Below are positions 24,125 through 30,748 of a DNA stretch of 35,077 bases, one piece after another. The first letter of the stretch is position 1. Each line of letters starts with the position of its first letter. The notes below the pieces were generated by a model. The model did not search any database. It was given only the letters and a program-made list of their open reading frames with translations, and was not told the DNA's origin. Both the position numbers and the translations under genes were made by a program. Source of the DNA: an uncultured bacterium (lineage in GTDB: Bacteria > Cyanobacteriota > Vampirovibrionia > Gastranaerophilales > Gastranaerophilaceae); contig CANAIK010000015.1 in the NCBI GenBank assembly GCA_947361225.1, positions 1 through 35,077 on the forward strand, written 5' to 3'.

Positions 24125-24915
24125 AAGAATATCATATCTTAGCTCTTTCGGGAGGAAAAGACAGTGCAGCGCTGGCGTTTTATATTAAAGATAATATGTC
24201 TGAAATTTTCGATAGAATGGAACTTGTTTTTTGTGATACGGAACAGGAAATCCCCGAAACCTATGATTATTTAAATAAAATCGAAGTTTTTTTAGATAAA
24301 AAAATTACAAGATTAAAACCGCAAAAAAGTTTTAATCATTTAATGGAAACACTTAATTTTCTGCCTTCCTATAAAAATAGATGGTGTACACCTTTATTAA
24401 AAACAAAATCAATGAATGAATATATTAAAAAACTAAGAAATAAAGACGATTCATCAATAATTTATCTTTATATCGGAATTAGAGCGGATGAATTTTTTAG
24501 AACCAAATCCGCAGGCAAGAATTCGTTGTTAAAAGAGGTTTTTCCTTTTGTTGATAATAATATTTATAAAAACGATGTATTTAATATCCTAAATAATAAA
24601 GGAATCGGAATTCCCGATTATTACAAATGGAGAAAACGCTCAGGATGTTATTTTTGTTTTTATCAATCCTGTTTTGACTGGATACAATTGTACGAAAACC
24701 ATCCGGATTTGTATTATAAAGCAATGGAATATGAATATAATGATTGCGCTAAAATTAAAAACGGAAGAATGGGTTTTAATATGAAATTTGCCCTTAAAGA
24801 TTTGATTAAACCCGAGAATATCAGATTAATTAAGGAAAAAGAGAGAAAGAAAACTGTTAATAATAAAAATTTTGTATTATTTACTAAATATTTAAAAAAG
24901 GAGCTTAGTTTATAA
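24121..24915 (+). CDS. PAPS-reductase-like PP-loop ATPase, paralogue 2 of 3
   Basis: A 264-residue paralogue of its neighbours. PP-loop ALSGGKDSAALAF, NRWCTPLLKTK (Cys89), IGIRADEFFR, YKWRKRSGCYFCFYQSCFDW (Cys176, Cys179). It differs after the PP-loop: copies 1 and 3 read DTGCDLEE or DTGCDLDE, while this one reads CDTEQEIPE, so Cys42 is missing and a Cys appears at 38. Residues 18-62 are otherwise almost the same as copy 1, and the rest is much more diverged. The start is TTG after AAGGAGG, in a TTGA overlap with the previous stop. Different residues at equivalent positions suggest different substrates, or division of labour within one complex. Confidence 0.88.
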   Translation: MKEYHILALSGGKDSAALAFYIKDNMSEIFDRMELVFCDTEQEIPETYDYLNKIEVFLDKKITRLKPQKSFNHLMETLNFLPSYKNRWCTPLLKTKSMNEYIKKLRNKDDSSIIYLYIGIRADEFFRTKSAGKNSLLKEVFPFVDNNIYKNDVFNILNNKGIGIPDYYKWRKRSGCYFCFYQSCFDWIQLYENHPDLYYKAMEYEYNDCAKIKNGRMGFNMKFALKDLIKPENIRLIKEKERKKTVNNKNFVLFTKYLKKELSL

Positions 24916-25694
24916 TGAAAGAATGTCATATCTTAAGTTTATCAGGTGGAAAAGATTCAACGGCTTTAGCGTTTTTTATTAAAGACAATATGCCTGAAAT
25001 TCATAAAAAAATTGAATATGTGTTTTTCGATACGGGTTGTGATTTAGATGAAACTTATGATTATTTAAATAAATTGGAGGTTTTTCTTGAAAAACCGATT
25101 TTAAGAATTAAACCTGAAAAAAGTTTTGAACATTTATATGAAATGTATAAATTTTTACCATCTTTAAAGTTTCGTTGGTGCACGATTCATATGAAAACAG
25201 ATACTTTTAAAAAATATATGAATGAAAAAACAAAGAAAGGTTTTGAAAAAATTAATTTATATGTTGGAATAAGAGCTGATGAGCCCCAAAGGGTTGAAAA
25301 TTATAAAAAGCAAAATAAAGAAAACGAAAATAGTATTCTAAAAACCCATTATCCGCTTTACGAAAATGGATTAAACGAAAAAGATGTTTATAATTTGCTT
25401 GTTACAAATGGCGTTGGATATCCTGACTATTATGACTGGCGTTCTCGTTCAGGTTGCTATTTTTGCTTTTTTCAAAGAAAAATTGAATGGATTGGATTAC
25501 TTGAAAGGCATCCGGACTTATTTCAAAAAGCACTTTTATTTGAGAAAAAAGCCGGCAAGGGCTTTACCTGGTGTCAGAATATATCATTAGAAGAATTAAA
25601 AAAACCCTGTAATGTTAAAAAGATAAAAGATAGTTATAAAAAAAGATTTGAAAAAAAAGGATTCAAAAATAAAAAATTAATTGATTGTATTTAG
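24915..25694 (+). CDS. PAPS-reductase-like PP-loop ATPase, paralogue 3 of 3
   Basis: A 259-residue paralogue with PP-loop SLSGGKDSTALAFF, FDTGCDLDETYDY (Cys42 kept as in copy 1), FRWCTIHMKTD (Cys89), VGIRADEPQR and YDWRSRSGCYFCFFQRKIEW (Cys181, Cys184). The C-terminus is short and basic (KKRFEKKGFKNKKL), as in the other two, which would suit nucleic-acid contact. The ATG overlaps the previous stop by one base (TAATG) and follows AAAAGGAG. Its stop overlaps the convergent phospholipase-D-like gene's stop by 4 bases; there is no room for a terminator between them. Confidence 0.88.
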   Translation: MKECHILSLSGGKDSTALAFFIKDNMPEIHKKIEYVFFDTGCDLDETYDYLNKLEVFLEKPILRIKPEKSFEHLYEMYKFLPSLKFRWCTIHMKTDTFKKYMNEKTKKGFEKINLYVGIRADEPQRVENYKKQNKENENSILKTHYPLYENGLNEKDVYNLLVTNGVGYPDYYDWRSRSGCYFCFFQRKIEWIGLLERHPDLFQKALLFEKKAGKGFTWCQNISLEELKKPCNVKKIKDSYKKRFEKKGFKNKKLIDCI

Positions 25695-27022
25695 TTAAAA
25701 ACGGCTTTGCAATAAAATTCTTCACTGTCATAATAACCATTATGATTATTGTCAACCCCGTCAAAGCAAGAATTTATAGAATCAGGCGACTCGGCTTGCG
25801 GGTCGCCTAAAAGCCATTTTTCAGGTATAGATTGCCATAATCTTAAAAATTCAGTTTTAAAATTTTGCGCAAGTTGCTCATTTTGAATTATTAGTGTATT
25901 TTCATCATTGGTTTTTTCTGCTGAATTTGTCCAATTCATTGAAGCAACTACGATATATTTATCATCAATAATTGCGGATTTCATATGCATTTTTCCGCCC
26001 CAATTTTCGGTTTTTACGGCAATTTGATTCTTTCTTAATAATTCGTGCTTGGAGTATTCGTTATTTGCAGAATTTGCGTCAATTATAATTTTTATATCAA
26101 CCCCACGCTTTTTTGCTTTTATTAAACTATCAATTACCCCTCTATGAGTTAAATAAAAAATTGGAGTGTAAATATATGTATTAGCACTATTAATCAACGG
26201 TATTAATTCATTTGAAATTGGTTTATCTTGAGGTGAAAAGAAAACGGAAATTTTCGTATTATTTCCTATATTTATATTTCTATTTTTTATCTTGTTTTTG
26301 CTTTTTGAATTGTGGAATTTATTTTTAAAGTACATTTGATTAAATTCTTTTTCGTATAATTGCGCAATTTTTTTTGATTTCAATAATGCTGATACATTTG
26401 CGTTGTAACTCATGCAATTTTCAGTAATATTCGTAGAACCTGTCCAAACGTAAATTTTATCAACTATAAAAAATTTATTATGCATTATAGCCGAACGAAT
26501 ATCAAAATTTGCATTTGAATTATTTTGTAGTTCATTATAAACTCTTAAATCCTCATAATAATCACTTTTTATTCCGTCTATTTGGCTTAATAATATATCT
26601 GTTTCTTTATAAATATTATAATTCCTTATATCTTTATCGATAATGCCATAAATTTTAACACCCCGTTGTTTAGCCTCTTTTAGCGCAGATAAAATTTTTT
26701 CCTGACCCGAATAACCATAAATTGCAAATTTAATTTCTTTTTTGGCATTTTTTATTACGCCTAATAAACTTGAACAATTGTCATTAACGCAGTTTCTTTG
26801 CGGGCGAGAAAAAGATAGGGGATCTGTATAAAATAATTTTACATCTCCATTATTTATTGCGGATATATCATAATCAGATGATTGTATCGCTTTGTAAGTT
26901 TTATCGTCAGTATCTTGAAAGTCTTTTAATGCTTTAACTTCATTAGAATAAGCGCTGAAATTAAAAAATAGAATATAAACTATGCAAAAAATTTGTATCT
27001 TTAAAAATTTTGGCAGGTTCAT
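25691..27022 (-). CDS. Secreted phospholipase-D-like (double HKD) protein with Cys-flanked calcium-type motif
   Basis: A 443-residue exported protein with a signal peptide over about residues 1-27 (cut near SAYS-NE). Both HKD motifs of the PLD superfamily are complete: IMHNKFFIVDKIYVWTGSTN and KMHMKSAIIDDKYIVVASMN. The layout with short loops is closer to the Nuc/endonuclease-type PLDs than to large phospholipases, so a secreted nuclease or a lipid hydrolase are both possible. The C-terminus has CFDGVDNNHNGYYDSEEF, then YC: a Cys-bracketed Asp-rich loop like calcium-binding repeats of secreted proteins. It is convergent with the PP-loop cluster and 92 bases after an XRE regulator on the same strand, which may control it. 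Confidence 0.85.
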   Translation of the reverse strand: MNLPKFLKIQIFCIVYILFFNFSAYSNEVKALKDFQDTDDKTYKAIQSSDYDISAINNGDVKLFYTDPLSFSRPQRNCVNDNCSSLLGVIKNAKKEIKFAIYGYSGQEKILSALKEAKQRGVKIYGIIDKDIRNYNIYKETDILLSQIDGIKSDYYEDLRVYNELQNNSNANFDIRSAIMHNKFFIVDKIYVWTGSTNITENCMSYNANVSALLKSKKIAQLYEKEFNQMYFKNKFHNSKSKNKIKNRNINIGNNTKISVFFSPQDKPISNELIPLINSANTYIYTPIFYLTHRGVIDSLIKAKKRGVDIKIIIDANSANNEYSKHELLRKNQIAVKTENWGGKMHMKSAIIDDKYIVVASMNWTNSAEKTNDENTLIIQNEQLAQNFKTEFLRLWQSIPEKWLLGDPQAESPDSINSCFDGVDNNHNGYYDSEEFYCKAVFN

Positions 27023-27063
27023 TGCACTATTTTACTTTAAATAAAAATTTTATACAACAAAAT

Positions 27064-27092
27064 AACTGTAATGTCGTACTTATTTTACAGTT
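27064..27092. promoter_or_regulatory. Inverted repeat between the XRE gene and the PLD-like gene
   Basis: AACTGTAA (27064-27071) and TTACAGTT (27085-27092) are perfect inverted arms 13 bases apart. On the minus strand it is 22 bases after the XRE stop and is followed by ATTTTGTT, so it could be a weak terminator. It is also 42 bases upstream of the PLD-like start, where an operator would act. Confidence 0.4.
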
Positions 27093-27114
27093 TATTTAAT
27101 ATTTAGTTTTTTGC

Positions 27115-27456
27115 CTAAATAAAATCAATTATTTTATTAATTTTATTCAACTTTTCTTCGTTAACTGTATTTAGTTTTGAATTAATTTCTTTTATAATTT
27201 CTGACTTTTTTGATGTTATTTCATAATTTGAATTATTGTAAAAATATTCGATTTGAATATTAAAAGCTTTAGCAATTGCTAAGATTGTTTTAATTGAGGG
27301 CTTGTGTTTCCCGCTTTCAGCCCTTGCTATTGTTGAAGTATCCAATTCTGTTTTTTCTGCAAATTGTTCTTGCGATAAGTCTAAAACCCGCCTTAAATCC
27401 AAGATTTTATTTGCAATATGTTTTGTTGTTTGAGTATATTCTTTAGAAATATCCAT
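27115..27456 (-). CDS. XRE-family transcriptional regulator (113 aa)
   Basis: A Cro/C1-type DNA-binding protein. The helix-turn-helix is at about residues 14-66: HIANKILDLRRVLDLSQEQF, then AEKTELDTSTIARAESGKHK and PSIKTILAIAKAFNI. The C-terminal 40 residues are a charged helix (EIIKEINSKLNTVNEEKLNK) likely for dimerisation. I chose the ATG at 27456 (MDISKEYTQ). Upstream in-frame ATGs at 27492 and 27525 would put the three 12-base boxes inside the gene. The boxes lie directly upstream of the chosen start, suggesting autoregulation. It may also control the PLD-like gene that follows on the same strand, or the divergent XRE gene. Confidence 0.85.
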   Translation of the reverse strand: MDISKEYTQTTKHIANKILDLRRVLDLSQEQFAEKTELDTSTIARAESGKHKPSIKTILAIAKAFNIQIEYFYNNSNYEITSKKSEIIKEINSKLNTVNEEKLNKINKIIDFI

Positions 27457-27474
27457 ACTAACAAAATAATATTT

Positions 27475-27526
27475 ATTGCAGTATTTTTCCATTGCAGTAT
27501 TTATTGATATATTAAAATACTGCAAT
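27475..27526. promoter_or_regulatory. Three-copy operator-like box ATTGCAGTATTT
   Basis: The same 12-mer occurs without mismatch three times in 52 bases: forward at 27475-27486 and 27491-27502, and inverted (AAATACTGCAAT) at 27515-27526. The forward pair are 16 bases apart start to start. The inverted pair frames an AT-rich core that could hold the minus-strand -10. Position just upstream of an XRE gene and the Cro/CI-like three-site layout suggest that regulator's operator. Confidence 0.7.
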
Positions 27527-27532
27527 ATTAAT

Positions 27533-27567
27533 TAATCATATAGAAAATATAATTTATAAAAATTTTT
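27533..27567 (+). repeat. 35-base imperfect direct repeat, copy A
   Basis: Begins TAATCATATAGAAAATATAA and ends in a T5 run. It matches copy B at 30635-30669 with three mismatches. The two copies bracket the XRE(+), Fic and ATPase genes, and each lies about 80-110 bases upstream of a plus-strand start. They may be edges of an inserted block or a shared promoter-type element; AT-richness raises the chance of coincidence. Confidence 0.45.
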
Positions 27568-27638
27568 TGGTAGTTAAAATTTGCCTAAAGGTGTCTTTTA
27601 TTTTGGAAAAGTATCAAATAAAGCATTATTTTATTATT

Positions 27639-27968
27639 ATGAACACCAACGAACTTATTGGAAAAAAGATAAAAAACTTAAGATACGAAGCTAAATTAAC
27701 ACAGAATCAATTGGCAGATGAACTTTCAATTCATCCCAAGCATTTAAGCAATATTGAAAACGGCAAAAAATCAATTACAATTTCACTTTTGGATAAATTA
27801 TGCAATATTTTTAAAAAACCTGCTATTTTCTTTTTTGATTTTGAAGAGCACAAAATTTTCGATGATGATATAAGAATAATTGATTCCATTGTGCATAGAC
27901 TAAAAACCACGGACGACAAAACAAGAAAAGATATAGCACAAATTGTTAGAATTCTGGTTAAAAAATAA
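27639..27968 (+). CDS. XRE-family transcriptional regulator (109 aa)
   Basis: A second Cro/C1-type regulator, divergent from the first. The helix-turn-helix covers residues 4-60: LIGKKIKNLRYEAKLTQNQL, then ADELSIHPKHLSNIENGKKS and ITISLLDKLCNIFKKPAIFF. The C-terminal part is charged and helical. The start at 27639 (MNTNELIG) puts the domain at the N-terminus, as usual; the longer frame from 27567 adds 24 residues without similarity to anything. It is convergent with the ATPase remnant and Fic gene. Small XRE proteins next to Fic proteins sometimes act as antitoxin or repressor, but this one is on the opposite strand. Confidence 0.82.
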   Translation: MNTNELIGKKIKNLRYEAKLTQNQLADELSIHPKHLSNIENGKKSITISLLDKLCNIFKKPAIFFFDFEEHKIFDDDIRIIDSIVHRLKTTDDKTRKDIAQIVRILVKK

Positions 27969-27995
27969 AATTTATATTCTATTAATTACTTAAGG

Positions 27996-28147
27996 TTTTT
28001 GCAATTTAATGGGATTAAATAAATGAAATCGGAATTACATTAACATCTTTTGTTAAGGGTAAATCCTGTTGACTCAAGCATAAAACAGCGCCTTTGTCTT
28101 TGTTTTTTATGGTATCAAAATTTTTCGCAAACGACTTATCAGGTTTT
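27996..28147 (-). repeat. 152-base direct repeat, copy 1
   Basis: Aligns without gaps to 29285-29436 with 17 mismatches by hand count (about 89% identity). Copy 2 is the living 3' end of the ATPase gene; copy 1 is its orphan counterpart. Same orientation, with the Fic gene exactly between, so recombination between copies would delete Fic. Confidence 0.9.
28015..28147 (-). pseudogene. C-terminal remnant of a second DUF4143-type ATPase gene
   Basis: Read on the minus strand this gives KPDKSFAKNFDTIKNKDKGA, then VLCLSQQDLPLTKDVNVIPI and SFI, with the stop at the same place as in the intact ATPase. Only four residues differ from the last 43 or so residues of that protein. Nothing upstream of this belongs to the ATPase: the Fic gene runs into it and ends at 28139, in another frame. 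Most base changes are silent, so the copy was probably under selection as part of a whole gene before it was truncated. Confidence 0.85.
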
Positions 28148-29194
28148 TGTATACCAAGCACCTCGAGTCTTACCGTGTTTAATTAAATAATTATTTTCAA
28201 CCAAACTTGATAAGTGTTTTTTGATTGTATTTATATTAACCCCTGTTGATTTAGACAATTCGGAAATGGTTGCTCTATCTATGGTTTCAAACACCTCCAT
28301 TATTTTTGCTGAAACTTTAGGTAAGTTTAAATTAGTCTGAACGGAAACATTAGTGTGTTCAATCTTATATTCCAGCCTGATTTTTTGCTTTTGCAAAGTC
28401 TTCAAGAAAAACATCAACCAAGGTTCATAATCCGGATTTTTTTGCAATGTTATTTGTGTTTGTCTTAATGCCCTGTAATATCCTTCTTTGTTATCCTCAA
28501 TTATTGATTCTGTTGAACTATAAGGAATATAGGCATAACCTGATTTTAGCAACAGTAGGTTAGTAAGTGCTCTTGAAAGTCTGCCATTCCCATCTTGAAA
28601 TGGGTGAATTGCAAGAAAATTAACAACAAAAATTCCAATAACAATTAACGGATGATAAAATCTATCAGCCACATTCTTGTTTGTCCATTCAATAAGTTCC
28701 TGCATTTTTAAAGGTGTTTCAAAAGGTGTGGCAGTTTCAAATACGACTCCAAGTTTATTACCCTCATTGTCATAAGCAGCAACTGCATTAGAAATTTTTT
28801 TATATTTGCCCTTATGTTTTTCATCTTTGGAAGAATATTCTAATAAAATCTTATGTAACTGCTTTATATAATTTTCGGACAAGGGAATAACTTCCCAATC
28901 TTCAAATATAGTATCGGCAAGTTTTGCATATCCCGCAACTTCTTCCTCATCACGAGAAGTGAATGACTGTTTTTTGATTCTTGATAACAATTCTTCTACT
29001 TGTTTATCAGATAACTTATTTCCTTCTATGCGGTTTGAAGAACCAATGCTTTCAATAGTTGCGACCTTCTTTAGTGCTCTTAATTTCTCCGGAGCCATTT
29101 TGCCTAACAATTTCCAAGAACCTTTAAATTCATCAATCTCCGAAATTATTGAAAGCATTTGATTATTTATTTTTATATCAATATTTTCCAACAT
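28139..29194 (-). CDS. Fic/DOC-family protein with N-terminal inhibitory helix
   Basis: A 351-residue Fic enzyme, probably an AMP-transferase. The Fic motif is HPFQDGNGRLSRALTNLL (His197 to Arg205 core), complete. The N-terminal segment IGSSNRIEGN holds the inhibitory (S/T)xxxE(G/N) motif (Ser53, Glu57), as in class II Fic proteins that are self-inhibited, so no separate antitoxin is needed. The C-terminal 75 residues form a winged helix (RATISELSKSTGVNINTIKK, then HLSSLVENNYLIKHGKTRGA), typical of the COG3177 group. The stop lies inside the ATPase remnant repeat, so the last codons of Fic may have been supplied by the recombination that joined them. Target proteins unknown. Confidence 0.92.
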   Translation of the reverse strand: MLENIDIKINNQMLSIISEIDEFKGSWKLLGKMAPEKLRALKKVATIESIGSSNRIEGNKLSDKQVEELLSRIKKQSFTSRDEEEVAGYAKLADTIFEDWEVIPLSENYIKQLHKILLEYSSKDEKHKGKYKKISNAVAAYDNEGNKLGVVFETATPFETPLKMQELIEWTNKNVADRFYHPLIVIGIFVVNFLAIHPFQDGNGRLSRALTNLLLLKSGYAYIPYSSTESIIEDNKEGYYRALRQTQITLQKNPDYEPWLMFFLKTLQKQKIRLEYKIEHTNVSVQTNLNLPKVSAKIMEVFETIDRATISELSKSTGVNINTIKKHLSSLVENNYLIKHGKTRGAWYTKT

Positions 29195-29284
29195 ATTATA
29201 CCTAATTAGATTTAATATGACCTAATAATATATTATTTTTATCTAATCGTCAATATTGCAAAACCTTAAATCTTTTTGTCTAAA

Positions 29285-29436
29285 TTTTTGCAATTTAATG
29301 GGATTAAATAAATGAAATCGGAATTACATTCACATCTTTTGTCAATGGTAAATCCTGTTGGCTCAAGCACAAAACTGCACCTTCGCCCTTGTTTTTTATA
29401 GTATCAAAGTTTTTCACCATTGATTTATCAGGTTTT
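29285..29436 (-). repeat. 152-base direct repeat, copy 2 (3' end of the intact ATPase gene)
   Basis: Matches 27996-28147. The first 19 bases lie downstream of the ATPase stop, so the similarity extends past the coding region, which supports descent from one duplicated locus. Confidence 0.9.
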
Positions 29437-30509
29437 GAAGTTAATTTAATTTCAACAGGGTGCAAAAGCCCGTCACGCTCAATCAATAAATCAATTTCTT
29501 TTTTATCAATATCTCGATACCAATATAATGGCGCACGTTTTCCATTATGGAGATAGCTTTTTAAAATTTCCGCTATCGCAAATGTTTCAAAAAACGCTCC
29601 TGCCATAGCGCCTTTTTCTAATACTTCCGCTGATGACCAGCCGGTTAAATAAGCACAAAGTCCTGTATCTAGAAAATAAATTTTAGGCATTTTGGTCATT
29701 CGTTTTGTTATGTTTGTGTAGTATGGTTCAAGTAAATATACAAGTCCTGATGTTACAAGGATTGAAAGCCATTTTTTTGTTGTGGGTTCTGAAATTCCTG
29801 TTTCGTTTGCTAATTCTGAATACTTTAAAACTTGTCCGGTTCGAGCAGCTACAATTCTTATAAACTTTAAAAACGCCATTTCATCGTTGATTGAGGCTAA
29901 ATCTCTAATATCACGCTCCAAGTATGTCTGAATATAAGAACTGTAAAAATAGTCTAAATCCTCAACTTCACCGTTATTTAAAGTAGGATAAAAACCTTTG
30001 TGAATTACTTTAAAAATATCCGAAATTGTATAAGTTTTAGCTGTTTCTCTTCGGGTTTCAATATAGTTATTCGTTGGAATAAAAGGTTTAGGGTTTATAT
30101 TATTACTAATTTCATTTAAAGATAGCCCTAATAAATTTACAATCCCGACACGTCCTGCGAGGGATTCGGATACACCTTTCATTAAGTGAAATTGTTGTGA
30201 TCCGGTTAAAAAATACTGCCCTTTGTCGGATTTTTCATCTACAATAGCTTTAATATACACTAAAAGATTGGGCGCATATTGAATTTCATCTATTATTAAA
30301 GGCGCTTTATATCTTTGCAAAAATAAATCAGGTTCATTAATTGCAAGTTCTCTGATATTAGGTTTATCAAGTGAAGCATAATTACAGTCTTTAAAACATT
30401 CTTTTAAAAGAGTACTTTTACCGACTTGTCTTGCTCCTGTTACTAAAACAACTTTGAATTGCTCTGATAATTTTTTAACAGTGTTTTCAATTGTTCTTTT
30501 TATGTACAT
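29304..30509 (-). CDS. AAA_14/DUF4143-family ATPase
   Basis: A 401-residue protein of a very widespread but poorly understood family of ATPases in bacteria and archaea. Walker A is VLVTGARQVGKSTLL (residues 22-35) and Walker B PLIIDEIQYAPNL (Asp74, Glu75), then sensor FLTGSQQF and an arginine-bearing SLAGRVGIVNLLG. A winged-helix segment, SELANETGISEPTTKKWLSI, follows, and the C-terminal DUF4143 domain has PKIYFLDTGLCAYLTGW. Near the end EIDLLIERDGLLHPVEIKLT resembles a PD-(D/E)xK nuclease core (Asp340, Glu353, Lys355). It is upstream of Fic on the same strand with 109 bases between, and a dead second copy of its 3' end follows Fic. Confidence 0.92.
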   Translation of the reverse strand: MYIKRTIENTVKKLSEQFKVVLVTGARQVGKSTLLKECFKDCNYASLDKPNIRELAINEPDLFLQRYKAPLIIDEIQYAPNLLVYIKAIVDEKSDKGQYFLTGSQQFHLMKGVSESLAGRVGIVNLLGLSLNEISNNINPKPFIPTNNYIETRRETAKTYTISDIFKVIHKGFYPTLNNGEVEDLDYFYSSYIQTYLERDIRDLASINDEMAFLKFIRIVAARTGQVLKYSELANETGISEPTTKKWLSILVTSGLVYLLEPYYTNITKRMTKMPKIYFLDTGLCAYLTGWSSAEVLEKGAMAGAFFETFAIAEILKSYLHNGKRAPLYWYRDIDKKEIDLLIERDGLLHPVEIKLTSKPDKSMVKNFDTIKNKGEGAVLCLSQQDLPLTKDVNVIPISFI

Positions 30510-30634
30510 AAAAAAACTCCGAGAAATCTAAAATGTAATTTTAGAATAATCGGTATTTATAATTCTGTCAAGACGATAAGTTATTAGTTTTTAAACTATT
30601 ACAACATCAAACGGTAAATAAACATAATTTTTTA

Positions 30635-30669
30635 TAATCATATAAAGAATATAACTTATAAAAATTTTT
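30635..30669 (+). repeat. 35-base imperfect direct repeat, copy B
   Basis: Begins TAATCATATAAAGAATATAA and ends in a T5 run; partner of copy A at 27533-27567 (three mismatches). It lies in the 239-base gap 30510-30748 between the ATPase and the lytic transglycosylase, which holds no gene. Confidence 0.45.
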
Positions 30670-30708
30670 AATCATTGTAAATAAGTATTACTAAGAATTA
30701 GTTCCAAT

Positions 30709-30737
30709 TTGCCATTAATAATAGATTAATGTATTAT
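30709..30737 (+). promoter_or_regulatory. Promoter of the lytic transglycosylase gene
   Basis: TTGCCA (30709-30714) and TATTAT (30732-30737) are 17 bases apart. The -10 ends 11 bases before the ATG at 30749, leaving a leader of about five bases and no proper ribosome site. Confidence 0.6.
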
Positions 30738-30748
30738 AAAAATAGGAT

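Noticed and set aside
22081-25694. Phosphorothioation (Dnd/Ssp) or BREX type 4 locus
   Set aside because: Only PP-loop enzymes are present; the cysteine desulfurase, SMC-like ATPase, DndB/DndE, Ssp and Brx/Pgl partners are missing from the flanks.
23327-25694. Assimilatory sulfate reduction (CysH)
   Set aside because: Three tandem copies, no cysDN, cysI/J or transport genes, and motifs (RWCT, GCxxC) nearer the DndC-like group than CysH.
27115-27525. Longer start for the XRE gene at 27525 or 27492
   Set aside because: Both would put the three operator-like boxes inside the coding region and add a poorly structured extension; 27456 keeps the domain at the N-terminus.
25691-30669. Integrated prophage
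   Set aside because: Two XRE regulators and operator-like boxes are phage-like, but no integrase, terminase, capsid or replication gene is present.
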